Assembly (NCBI RefSeq): GCF_002220365.1
Contig: NZ_MTHB01000229.1
Span: 1-64,000 of the forward strand
DNA length: 64,000 nt
Source: Caballeronia sordidicola
GTDB taxonomy: Bacteria > Pseudomonadota > Gammaproteobacteria > Burkholderiales > Burkholderiaceae
Direction: 5' to 3'
Under the pieces are notes generated by a model, which saw only the letters and a program-made list of their open reading frames with translations, searched no databases and was not told where the DNA came from. Within the stretch, counting starts at the first letter, position 1, and the number at the start of each line of letters is the position of its first letter. This document shows, piece after piece, positions 44,941 to 53,577 of this stretch. The translations under genes and the position numbers were made by a program.

Positions 44941-45915
44941 TTACTTGGTGACCAGGTTGACCGGCGTTTCCACCACGCTCGACAGTTGCGACTGTTTCTG
45001 GTGCTCGGAGAGCGCCTTCAACGCGGTATCGATACCGAACACAGCCTGCTTCGCGGCGTATTGATCCGCAGTGGCAAGGACCCGGCCGTCGGCGAGCATC
45101 GGCTTGATGGCGTTGATGTTGTCGTAGCCGACGACCTGCACCTTGCCCGCCTTGCCGGCCGCCCGCACTGCAGCAACCGCGCCAAGGGCCATGTTGTCGT
45201 TGCCGCACAGCAGCGCCTTGATGTTGGGGTTCGCGTTCAGGATCTGCGATGCCACTGCATTACCCTTGTCGATTTCCCAGTCGCCGGATTGCAGCGCAAC
45301 AACCTTCATGCCGCCTGCTTGCATCGCTTGCTTGAAGCCGGCCGTGCGCTGCTGCGCGTTGGTCGTGGTCGACACGCCTTCGATAATGCCGACTTCATCG
45401 CCAGCCTTCAGTTTCTTGGCCAGGTAGTCGCCCACCAGTTTGGCGCCCTTCGCGTTGTCCGGACCGACGAACGGTACGTTCAGGTCCTTCGACTTGAGCA
45501 CGTCCGGGTCCAGCTGGTTGTCGATGTTCACCACGATGATCCCCGCATCCACGGCCTTCTTGATGACCGGAACGAGGGCTTTTGAATCAGCGGGGGCAAT
45601 CACGAGCGCGTCGACCTTCGAGACGATCATCTGCTCGACAATGCGGATCTGGTTCGCGGTATCGGTTTCGTCCTTGATGCCGTTCGAGATGAGCGTGAAC
45701 TTGCTCGCGTTATGCGCCTGATAGTCCTTGGCGCCCGTTTCCATGGTGAGGAAGAACTCGTTGGCGAGTGACTTCATCACGAGGGCGACAACGGGTTTTT
45801 TCGCCGTTTGAGCGAACGCCGACGAGACAGGCAACAGCGAGAATGCGGCTGCTACTGCGGTTGCAGCGGTTGCAGCGAGTACGCGGCGCCGTGCTAAGTT
45901 GGCCTTGCGGGTCAT
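44941..45915 (-). CDS. rbsB: Ribose-type periplasmic binding protein
   Basis: 324 residues. An Arg-rich N-terminus and long signal peptide (cleavage near SAFAQT) precede a sugar-binding PBP fold of the RbsB type: KPVVALVMKSLANEFFLTME, IVEQMIVSKVDALVIAPAD, FVGPDNAKGAKLVGDYLA and VQVVGYDNINAIKPM. Captures the sugar for RbsAC. GGAGA precedes the ATG. The sequence lies in the ribose/allose/fructose-like group, so another pentose cannot be excluded; the linked ribokinase favours ribose. Confidence 0.92.
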   Translation of the reverse strand: MTRKANLARRRVLAATAATAVAAAFSLLPVSSAFAQTAKKPVVALVMKSLANEFFLTMETGAKDYQAHNASKFTLISNGIKDETDTANQIRIVEQMIVSKVDALVIAPADSKALVPVIKKAVDAGIIVVNIDNQLDPDVLKSKDLNVPFVGPDNAKGAKLVGDYLAKKLKAGDEVGIIEGVSTTTNAQQRTAGFKQAMQAGGMKVVALQSGDWEIDKGNAVASQILNANPNIKALLCGNDNMALGAVAAVRAAGKAGKVQVVGYDNINAIKPMLADGRVLATADQYAAKQAVFGIDTALKALSEHQKQSQLSSVVETPVNLVTK

Positions 45916-46177
45916 AGAGTCTCCGTTAGTTAGTTCGCTCTTCGGTCTACTGAGGGAATAGCCGTCGAGTCGTTTGAGCAGTTAGTCGATTGGTGGACTG
46001 GTCTGTAAATCAATGTGAGTGACATGCTTGTTGCCGCATCGCTTTAACACTAGTAAGTGAAAACCCGATGCATGAGCCGTGGCGTAAATCAAGCGGCAAT
46101 CCAGCCCATCCGGGTCTAATGCTATCCTCGCGATTCGCGATATGCTACGTCTAAAATCGAAAGCGAGCGTTTCAAAA

Positions 46178-47050
46178 ATGGAACACGTTGACTGGGACGA
46201 CCTGCGGCTTTTGCTCGCTATCGCCCGTGAAGGAACCATGAGATCGGCCGCTGCGGCGTGTGATCTTAGCGCGGCGACGCTATCGCGTCGCTTGACGGAG
46301 CTTGAAAGAAGATTGGGTGAACCCCTGATTGACCGCGTGCCTTCCGGCTGCGCAGTCACGGCGTTCGGACAGCGGGTGCTTGCATGGGCCGAGCAGATGG
46401 AGGCACTGGCGCACCAGATTGAGCGGGCGGGGGACGTCACGGGCTCTCATGGACTGGAGGGCACGGTCAGGATCAATGCGGTCGAGTGGATGTCCTACAT
46501 CCTGATGAAGCTTCTCGGCTCATTCCAGGAAAGGTTTCCCGGACTGGCCATCGAAGTGCTGACCTCGCAGCAGCCGTACAATCTTGCCCGGCGCGAAGCG
46601 GATATCGCCATCTGGTCGGAATGCCCGGACGAGGGTGACCTGTACGTGCGCCGGATCGGCAAGGTCCGCTTTGGTTTATATGCGTCGCGGGACTATTACC
46701 TTCGTCACAAGGTGGCCATCAAGAAGAAGGAATGGAGCAAGCTGTCCTTCGTCGGCTATGACGAGCGCCGGGGGGACCATCCTGCGGCCCGCTGGCTCAA
46801 GACACTGCCGGGCGCGCCCGCGCCGAGCCTTCGCAGCAGTTACGTGCTGGGCGTGTTCGACGGCGTGCTGGGCGGCTCGGGACTGGGCGTGCTCGCTCAA
46901 CTGGCGGGCGACACGACCAGCGACCTGGTCTGCATCGAACCGCATATCAGGGAACTGGATCAGGATGTCTGGATGGTCCTGCACCCGGCGCTTCGCGGCA
47001 GCGAGCGCATACGGGCGGTCTCGAACCTGGTCGCCGATATTTTCAGGTGA
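46178..47050 (+). CDS. LysR-family transcriptional regulator
   Basis: 290 residues. Starts MEHVDWDDLRLLLAIAREGTM with the HTH RSAAAACDLSAATLSRRLTELE. The DWDDLRxLLAIxxxGT form defines the subgroup of LysR proteins seen next to many Burkholderia metabolic genes. It is divergent from rbsB with 262 bases between, the usual place for the regulator of the operon. Ribose operons are normally under a LacI-type RbsR, so a LysR in this position is unusual. An ATG 12 codons upstream is less family-like. Confidence 0.88.
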   Translation: MEHVDWDDLRLLLAIAREGTMRSAAAACDLSAATLSRRLTELERRLGEPLIDRVPSGCAVTAFGQRVLAWAEQMEALAHQIERAGDVTGSHGLEGTVRINAVEWMSYILMKLLGSFQERFPGLAIEVLTSQQPYNLARREADIAIWSECPDEGDLYVRRIGKVRFGLYASRDYYLRHKVAIKKKEWSKLSFVGYDERRGDHPAARWLKTLPGAPAPSLRSSYVLGVFDGVLGGSGLGVLAQLAGDTTSDLVCIEPHIRELDQDVWMVLHPALRGSERIRAVSNLVADIFR

Positions 47051-47251
47051 CTTGAGGCGTGCGACGCAGGTATTGCGTTGAGCCTCGCGGCCTTTTGCAC
47101 ACGCCGCAGCGGCTCATTGGGCATGGAGATTATCCGGCGCTTCGATTTCCATTTAACGAACGCGGTTTTTGAATCTGCCCAATCAATATCCGGGCATTCT
47201 ATCTGCCATAATTCGGTCGGTTTCGCTTTGTTCAAAGAACTCGGAAATTCC

Positions 47252-47995
47252 ATGAAATCCAATAATAAATGGCGGTACGGGGTAGTTCTCTGGGCAAGCG
47301 CGGTGGTCTGCACGGCCGCTTGCGCCGGTACAACAGCATTAGCGGCAGCGCCCGCTGCGCAGGATTCGTCGTCAGCATCGGGAAATGCGCTCGGCGACGC
47401 GAGCGCGCGGCGTGGCTTGCTGACTAACGGCGCGGCTGACGAACCGCAGGCGCCGGGGAATGGAAGCGACGCAAGTAACGGCAGCAACGGCAGCATTACC
47501 GAGTTGCAGCAGATGATCCGCGACGGCAAGGTAATAGAAATGCGCACGACCTATAACGGCAGTTATGGCGCGAGCATGTTGTTTTATCCGGACCAGATGA
47601 CGTATTACATCGCGCTGTTCCAGCAAAAGAAGTTTTGGCGCGTGATCAAGACGCAGACCGATACGCGTGCCGAAGCGGTGTATGCGGAATTCGCGAAGAA
47701 CACCGCCCAGCTTGCCGATTCGGAAATCCGTCGCGAGAAGCTCCAGGCTGAAAACGCCTTCGCGGATCGGCTGATTGCTTTGCAGCAGAACCGGGCGAAC
47801 CGTCTGCAAGCGGATGTCGATGTGGCGCGCGCGCAGCAAAGCCAGGTGGTTGATCGTCAGGCGCAACAGCAGGCAGCCATTGCCACGTTGCGGGCGCAGC
47901 AGGACGCGGCTCAAGCCGAATTGCGTGCCTTGCAAACCAAGGTGCAGGATCTTCAGCGTCAGGCGGATGGCGACCTGACACTGGCGCCGCAGTGA
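47252..47995 (+). CDS. DUF2968-like exported coiled-coil protein
   Basis: 247 residues. A signal peptide (about 1-32) is followed by a low-complexity Ser/Asn/Gly linker and a domain with ELQQMIRDGKVIEMRTTYNGS, YGASMLFYPDQMTYYIALFQQ and FWRVIKTQTDTRAEAVYAEF. It ends in a long coiled coil rich in Gln, Ala, Arg and Leu (about 150-240). This fits the DUF2968 family of Burkholderia periplasmic proteins of unknown function. Start at 47252 chosen for the signal peptide; no strong binding site is seen. Confidence 0.75.
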   Translation: MKSNNKWRYGVVLWASAVVCTAACAGTTALAAAPAAQDSSSASGNALGDASARRGLLTNGAADEPQAPGNGSDASNGSNGSITELQQMIRDGKVIEMRTTYNGSYGASMLFYPDQMTYYIALFQQKKFWRVIKTQTDTRAEAVYAEFAKNTAQLADSEIRREKLQAENAFADRLIALQQNRANRLQADVDVARAQQSQVVDRQAQQQAAIATLRAQQDAAQAELRALQTKVQDLQRQADGDLTLAPQ

Positions 47996-48116
47996 TTCTC
48001 TCAAGGCGTAAGGGTTGATGGCATTCGCGTATTCCGCCAGCAACCCCTCCCAACAAAACCCTGAATCCGTGAGCCGGAGCCAAGCGAAAACCCACTGCGC
48101 AACAGCTTCATTGCGT

Positions 48117-49271
48117 TTAAACCGCCTGTTCGACGCCAGCCCGGCTCACGGCCTTGCCTCCCACCAGACAGACAATCAAGGCGGCTAGCAAAAGCGCACA
48201 TAACGCGAGCCGCAAACCCAGGAAACCTGCGCCCAGCCCGATCAAGGGCGGCCCCACCAGAAAGCCGGCATAACCCGCCGTGGCAGCCATGGAAACGCCG
48301 ACGGCCGGTGTTGTCGTCGAACGGCCCGCGGCACTAAAGATCACAGGCACGATGTTAGCCAGGCCGATTCCCACCAGCGCAAACCCCACGCAAGCGGTGA
48401 CCACGTTTGGATAACCCAGCACCAGCGCTAAGCCCAGGGCTGCAATCAGCCCTCCGCTAGCGACCACTACGCCCGCGCCTAAGCGTCTGACCGATACATC
48501 GCCGACCACGCGGCATGCTGCCATCGCGAAGGCAAACGACGAATAGCCGAGCGCCGCCGCGCTTGCTTGCGTGTCGAGTGCGGAGCGCAGGAATACCGCG
48601 CTCCAGTCCGCCACCGCGCCTTCGACCAGCATGCAGAGAAAGGCGAGGGCGGCGAGTTTCGTGACGCCCGCGCTAGGCAATGTAAAACCGCTAGCCGAGG
48701 TCACTGCCCTTGGTCCGATATCCCGTAGCGCAAATACAGCGCTGGTCAGAATGAGTGCGCCAATAACGACGTCAGGCAGCAACAATCCGCCCATCGTGCC
48801 GATGCCGTTGGCCTGAAGCGCCGCGCCCGCGGCCGCCCCCAACAGACCGCCCATGCTCCAGGCCGCATGAAAGGACGACATGATCGGCGCCTGCCATTCG
48901 CCTTCGATAGCGCTGGCATGTCCGTTCATCGATACATCCAGTGCGCCGTTCGCCGCGCCCAACGCAAAAAGCACGGCGCATAACAAAGCGAAGTCCGGAA
49001 CCAGCGCGGGCAAGGGCAGTGCGAGAACAAATGCAACGCCCAGGAACGCGGTGACGCGGCCGCTTCCGAAGCGCGCCGCCAGGCGCCCCGCGAGCGGCAT
49101 GGCGACAATCGCGCCCAACGCGAAACAAAACAGCGCGACCCCGAGCGATGTATCGCTTAGCGACAAAGCTTCCTTGATCCGCGGAACTTCGACAGCCCAC
49201 GCGCCAATGCCCAGCCCGTTAGCGAGAAACACCGCCGTGGTGGCAATACGTTCAGCGACAGGTTTCATCAT
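48117..49271 (-). CDS. MFS transporter, YbjJ/fucose-permease-like
   Basis: 384 residues with 12 helices. Landmarks are NGLGIGAWAVEVPRIKEALSL in helix 1, PLAGRLAARFGSGRV in loop 2-3 and GALDVSMNGHASAIE in helix 4, the mark of the YbjJ-like MFS group. Substrates of this group are poorly known, some being sugars. The ATG overlaps the stop of the upstream DeoR-type regulator gene by four bases, so transporter synthesis is coupled to its regulator. Confidence 0.85.
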   Translation of the reverse strand: MMKPVAERIATTAVFLANGLGIGAWAVEVPRIKEALSLSDTSLGVALFCFALGAIVAMPLAGRLAARFGSGRVTAFLGVAFVLALPLPALVPDFALLCAVLFALGAANGALDVSMNGHASAIEGEWQAPIMSSFHAAWSMGGLLGAAAGAALQANGIGTMGGLLLPDVVIGALILTSAVFALRDIGPRAVTSASGFTLPSAGVTKLAALAFLCMLVEGAVADWSAVFLRSALDTQASAAALGYSSFAFAMAACRVVGDVSVRRLGAGVVVASGGLIAALGLALVLGYPNVVTACVGFALVGIGLANIVPVIFSAAGRSTTTPAVGVSMAATAGYAGFLVGPPLIGLGAGFLGLRLALCALLLAALIVCLVGGKAVSRAGVEQAV

Positions 49272-50071
49272 TGAGCCCCCGCATGAGCCACGATCACGTT
49301 GGCGCAGATTTTTTCGAACTCGCCCAGCCGCTGCGCGCAGACATCCGCCTCCACGATCAGATGCTCGATGCCGGACGCCGCCACCACAAAGAAGGGCGCC
49401 ACTGTCATCAGCTTCTCGGACGTCATCGCGATGGCGACCTGACCGCTCGATTTGACCATCGCGCGTTTAAGCTCGGCTTCCTCAGCCTCGAATGCAGCCA
49501 CGCCCTCGGCCGGGTCGATGGCGCAAGCGCCGAGGAAACACAGGTCGGCCTTGATCTGCTGGACCTGCAAAAGGGCAGTGGATCCGAGAGACCCCGCTCC
49601 ACGCGCGCTCACCCGGCCACCGATCAGGATGACATCGAAGCCAGGACGATCGAGCAAACGCGAGCAGGCGTCGGGGGAATTGGTCACGACCGTGAGGTCC
49701 GCGTTGTCCGGAAGCGCCGCCGCAATCGCGACGTTGGTCGACCCGGCATCGAGCAGGATGATTTGCCGCGGCCGGACGATGGATGCTGCTGCAATGGCTA
49801 GTTGGGCTTTTCGGTCCACCGCTTCGCGCAGGCGCGTGGACCCGGCCGGCGCAGAGGGCGCGATCAGGAGCGCACCGCCGTACACGCGCTTGCAATGACC
49901 CGCTTCTGCCAGATCGCGCAGATGGCGGCGAACCGTGTGTTCGGAGGTGTTGAATTCGAGCGCGAGTTCGGTCGCCAACACGCGGCCGTGCGTTCGTAGC
50001 CGGTCGAGAATCAGCTTTGCGCGTTCGTCGGGAAGCAACCCGTCTACGGCATCACGCCGGGTTCTTTGCAT
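49268..50071 (-). CDS. DeoR/GlpR-family transcriptional regulator
   Basis: 267 residues. The HTH DERAKLILDRLRTHGRVLATELALEFN, in two parts with TSEHTVRRHLRDLAEAGHCKRVYGGA, is typical of DeoR proteins. A sugar-phosphate sensor domain follows with ILLDAGSTNVAIAAAL and VVTNSPDACSRLL. It probably represses itself and the coupled transporter gene, with a sugar phosphate as inducer. The start at 50071 is preferred: upstream in-frame ATG codons fall within the repeated promoter element. Confidence 0.92.
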   Translation of the reverse strand: MQRTRRDAVDGLLPDERAKLILDRLRTHGRVLATELALEFNTSEHTVRRHLRDLAEAGHCKRVYGGALLIAPSAPAGSTRLREAVDRKAQLAIAAASIVRPRQIILLDAGSTNVAIAAALPDNADLTVVTNSPDACSRLLDRPGFDVILIGGRVSARGAGSLGSTALLQVQQIKADLCFLGACAIDPAEGVAAFEAEEAELKRAMVKSSGQVAIAMTSEKLMTVAPFFVVAASGIEHLIVEADVCAQRLGEFEKICANVIVAHAGAQ

Positions 50072-50110
50072 ATCGTCGGTCTCAGTCTGGACATGTTCGT
50101 TCGTCGTTAA

Positions 50111-50150
50111 TCGAGTATAAGCGATCATAATCGAGCATAATTTATCGTAA
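50111..50150 (-). promoter_or_regulatory. Phased 10-bp operator repeats upstream of deoR-type gene
   Basis: On the plus strand three consecutive decamers TCGAGTATAA, GCGATCATAA and TCGAGCATAA (50111-50140) share CGANNATAA and repeat at exactly one helical turn; TTATCGTAA (50142-50150) follows in inverted sense. Position 40-80 bases before the regulator gene suggests its own operator, with stacked binding along one DNA face. Confidence 0.65.
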
Positions 50151-50394
50151 ACGAGCGAGCGCAGGCAACTATTTTTGATGTCCGTATTTTGTGGCTGACG
50201 TCCGCGTACCGATTGCGCCTCAGCAGACTGCCAGTGAATGGGCGCTTTCGAAGACCAACGCTCACTCGTGCGTCCCATCGCGGATAGCATCGACATCACG
50301 CGCTATCCTGAGCTGCCGTCGCAAACGGTGAAGGCATAAGCGACCAAGACGTGCGATGGACATTGCGGATGGCGCGACAAGAAAGGGAAGAAAC

Positions 50395-51315
50395 GTGGAA
50401 CTACGACACTTGAGGTATTTCACCGCGGTCGCCGAGAATCGGAGCTTCCGGCTGGCCGCCGAGCGCATTAATGTCACGCAGCCAGCGATTACTCGCCAGA
50501 TACAGGATCTTGAACAGATGCTGGGCGCGCGGCTTTTCGATCGCACCCCGCAGGGAGTCAAGCTTACTGTCGCGGGCGAACTGTTCCTGCGTGAAGTTCG
50601 CAAGTCGCTCGGCATTCTTGAGTCGGCTACGCGCGCGGTGAGATTGGTTGCATCGGGGCTCCAGGGCGCGTTACGCCTTGGCGTGGTCGAAAACGCAAGT
50701 TGGGATGGCCTGGTCCCTGATGCATTCAACAGCTTCCAGCGTGAAGCACCCGAGGTGAGCATTCATCTGGCGCCTATGAACACGCCCGAGCAAGTCGCCG
50801 AGATCCTGGCGGGAACGCTTGATGGCGGGTTTATCTATACCTACGGCGAGCTTGCGCGCGCGCTGCGTGTGTTACCTCTCGCCATTGACGATGTGGTGGC
50901 TGCAGTACCGCGAAGCTGGAACTTTCCGCAAGATCAACCGATTTCTGCCCGTGAGCTGAATGGCCGGCCAATGGTGTGTTTTCCGCGGCAAACATACCCG
51001 GCGTATTACGACATGCTGGTCAGCGCGTGCAGCGAAGCTGGATTGACGCTGGACGTAGTGCAGGAAGTGCCGACCGAGGCGGCAATCCTTTCGCTCGTCT
51101 CGGCCGGCATGGGGGCCGCGATCGTGAATGCCGCGAATCTCGGGCGGCCACCGGCGCGCGCGCAGTTCCTGCGCTTCACGGACTTGTCAGTCAAGATGCC
51201 GCTGGCGTTCGCTTATCTGGAGACCAATCCCAACACGGCATTGCAGCGATTGCTTCGCGTTCTCGACACGATGCTGCAGCCCGACGTGAGCGATGGGGAG
51301 CGCAGCGGCTGTTAA
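50395..51315 (+). CDS. LysR-family transcriptional regulator
   Basis: 306 residues, beginning with GTG: MELRHLRYFTAVAENRSFRL, AAERINVTQPAITRQIQDLE. This is the CbbR/BenM-like N-terminal form. AAGGGAAGAAAC is placed well before the GTG at 50395, and the family N-terminus confirms it over ATG 50356. The effector domain runs from about residue 90. It is convergent with the metallo-beta-lactamase/MFS/aspartoacylase operon, which it may control. Confidence 0.9.
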   Translation: MELRHLRYFTAVAENRSFRLAAERINVTQPAITRQIQDLEQMLGARLFDRTPQGVKLTVAGELFLREVRKSLGILESATRAVRLVASGLQGALRLGVVENASWDGLVPDAFNSFQREAPEVSIHLAPMNTPEQVAEILAGTLDGGFIYTYGELARALRVLPLAIDDVVAAVPRSWNFPQDQPISARELNGRPMVCFPRQTYPAYYDMLVSACSEAGLTLDVVQEVPTEAAILSLVSAGMGAAIVNAANLGRPPARAQFLRFTDLSVKMPLAFAYLETNPNTALQRLLRVLDTMLQPDVSDGERSGC

Positions 51316-51363
51316 ACAGCGGTAGATGCATCCGCGGACGAGCCGACTATCGGTTGAATGTCT

Positions 51364-52248
51364 TCACAAGAAGCGCCATACGAAGCCGCCTTCGCGTTGG
51401 GCCAAGGCACTCACCACGCCCGCCGATGTTCCGGCAAAGTGCGGCGTGAACACCGTCGCGTCCGTTTCGATCGCCCGCTCGAGTACCCATCGTCGCGAGA
51501 CAGTCGCGCGATGCTTGTCGGCACAGAACACCGAACTCCACGCGGGACGATAAACCTGGATCGGGTGATGCCACACATCGCCGCTAAAGAGCGCGTGCGC
51601 CCCCGCTGACTCGATTTCGATCGACATGTGTCCGGCACTGTGCCCCGGCGTCGGATGAAAGCGGATGCCCGGCAGATAGTCGCCGCCCTCCGGACCGACT
51701 TCGTCGGCCAGTCCTGCGTCGATCACCGGCAACACGCTGTCATCGAAAACCATGCGTCGGCTCTCGCCAGCCGGCGTGTCGAAGAACTCCCGCTCGACGC
51801 GAGGGAACACGTAACGCGCGTTGGGAAAAGTGGGCACCCAGCGGCCGTTTTCGAGCTGGGTATTCCAGCCTGCATGGTCCACATGCAGGTGCGTAAGCAG
51901 CACGAAATCGACCTCTTCCGGCTTCACCCCCGCGCGCTCCAGTCGCTCGAGGTAGGGTGTATTGAGTTGGTGGAACAGGGCGCTGAATGGCCGGTCCTTA
52001 TGATTGCCGCTTGCGGTGTCTACGAGAATGACCTTTCCGCCGACTCGCAGCACCCAGGTATTGACGTTCAGGACGAAGTTGTCGGCGGCCGCGTCGACTT
52101 GCCCATCAGCGAGCCATGCGTGGTGCTCCTGAATCACGGCGGGGTCGAAGTCGGCGAACAGCTTGTCGGTCTTCAACTGAAACTGTTGTTCAGTCACGCG
52201 GGTGATCAACGCGTCGCCGACGCGGTAGGTGGTCGGTTGTTCATCCAT
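51364..52248 (-). CDS. Metallo-beta-lactamase fold hydrolase
   Basis: 294 residues, no signal peptide. Zinc ligands are in LLTHLHVDHAGW (HxHxDH), GHSAGHMS, FSGDVWHHP and FTPHFAG, so both metal sites look complete. The layout resembles the lactonase/quorum-quenching-like MBL proteins, but the substrate is unknown; an ester or lactone intermediate is possible. The gene starts inside the 3' end of the MFS gene (8-base overlap) and is the last of the operon aspartoacylase-like, MFS, MBL. Confidence 0.87.
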   Translation of the reverse strand: MDEQPTTYRVGDALITRVTEQQFQLKTDKLFADFDPAVIQEHHAWLADGQVDAAADNFVLNVNTWVLRVGGKVILVDTASGNHKDRPFSALFHQLNTPYLERLERAGVKPEEVDFVLLTHLHVDHAGWNTQLENGRWVPTFPNARYVFPRVEREFFDTPAGESRRMVFDDSVLPVIDAGLADEVGPEGGDYLPGIRFHPTPGHSAGHMSIEIESAGAHALFSGDVWHHPIQVYRPAWSSVFCADKHRATVSRRWVLERAIETDATVFTPHFAGTSAGVVSALAQREGGFVWRFL

Positions 52249-53563
52249 GAGGGATCTCCGCTGGCGATTCAATAGGATTCAGGAGCATCGCGACCGCGCC
52301 GGCGAGCGCGATGGCGACGATCGTCAACATGCCGGCCTGCATATCGCCGGTCAGGGTCTTCACGACACCGATGATGATCGGACTCGCGAAGCCGCCAAGC
52401 GCGCCGCAAATGTTGATGAAGGCAATCCCGCCCGCTGCCGCCGCCGTGCCCAGGTACCCCGCAGGCAGCGCCCATAGAACAGTGTACGACGCCCAAAGCA
52501 TGGCGGTGGATAGAGCGATAGCAGGCAACGCGATGCCGAGATTACTTGGGTATAGTCCGGCGATGGCCAGCGCGATGGCACCCGCGATGCTCGCGAGCGC
52601 ACTATGGCGACGGCGCTCGTTGCGCCGGTCGGAGCTGCGGCAGAGCCAACCCATCGCGGCAATGGCTGCAACGTAAGGCACGGACGACCAAAAACCGATC
52701 GCCATCGTGCCGGCAACACCGGCGGTCTTCAGGATGGTGGGCAGCCAGAAACTCACCGTATAAATCCCCGCGATCACGCAAAAATTGCTGAACGCGAGCG
52801 TCAGCACCCGTGGGTCGGAGACAACGGTTCTCAATGAGCGGTGCCGCGCTTCGCTCGCCGCACGGTTCAAGCGTTGCGCATCGAGGTCCGCAGCAAGCAA
52901 CGCCTTCTCGTCATCGGAGAGCCAGTTTGCCTGCTGCGGACGATCATCGAGGAAAAAGAATGCGATCACACCCAGCACGCAGCACGGCACGCCTTCGACG
53001 ATGAACATCCACTGCCAGCCTTCGAGTCCATGCGTGCCTGCCAGCGTGGTCATTGCCCAGCTTGACAACGGTCCGCCGATAACACCGCCGATCGGTCCGG
53101 CCCACATTACGACTGCCATCGCGCGAGCGGTGCGGGATGGCGCGTACCAGTAGGTCAGGTACAGCACCATTCCCGGCGCGAAGCCCGCTTCGAACACACC
53201 GAGTAGAAAGCGCAGGGCGTAGAACGCGTGGATGTCCCGGACGAACAGCATTGACGCGGAAGTGATCCCCCACAGCACCATGATGCGTGACAGTGTTTTT
53301 CGGGCACCGATCCTTGGCAGGAGCAGATTGCTGGGAATCTCGAACAGCACGTAGCCGACAAAGAAGATGCCCGCAGCGACGCCATAGGCCGCGTCGGAGA
53401 ACGAGAGCTGGCTCTGCATCTGGAGCTTCGCGAAACCGATGTTGATGCGGTCGAGGTACGCGAGCATGTAGCAGAGCGTCAGGAACGGCAGTAAGCGCCA
53501 CGTGATCTTTCGGTACAGCGCATCGCGCGCGTCGATGCCTTCTGTCAAGGGGATTGCGGACAT
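52241..53563 (-). CDS. MFS transporter, anion:cation symporter (ACS) family
   Basis: 440 residues with 12 helices. ACS signature: ITWRLLPFLTLCYMLAYLDRINIGFAK in two parts, then FFVGYVLFEIPSNLLLPRIGA and GVFEAGFAPGMVLYLTYWY. The group imports organic anions such as tartrate, phthalate, hydroxy-acids or N-acyl acids. GGAGACG precedes the ATG at 53563; the frame upstream is not MFS-like. It lies 14 bases after the aspartoacylase-like gene, indicating one operon, so its substrate is probably the compound deacylated by that enzyme. Confidence 0.9.
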   Translation of the reverse strand: MSAIPLTEGIDARDALYRKITWRLLPFLTLCYMLAYLDRINIGFAKLQMQSQLSFSDAAYGVAAGIFFVGYVLFEIPSNLLLPRIGARKTLSRIMVLWGITSASMLFVRDIHAFYALRFLLGVFEAGFAPGMVLYLTYWYAPSRTARAMAVVMWAGPIGGVIGGPLSSWAMTTLAGTHGLEGWQWMFIVEGVPCCVLGVIAFFFLDDRPQQANWLSDDEKALLAADLDAQRLNRAASEARHRSLRTVVSDPRVLTLAFSNFCVIAGIYTVSFWLPTILKTAGVAGTMAIGFWSSVPYVAAIAAMGWLCRSSDRRNERRRHSALASIAGAIALAIAGLYPSNLGIALPAIALSTAMLWASYTVLWALPAGYLGTAAAAGGIAFINICGALGGFASPIIIGVVKTLTGDMQAGMLTIVAIALAGAVAMLLNPIESPAEIPHG

Positions 53564-53577
53564 GGTCGTCTCCGGGT

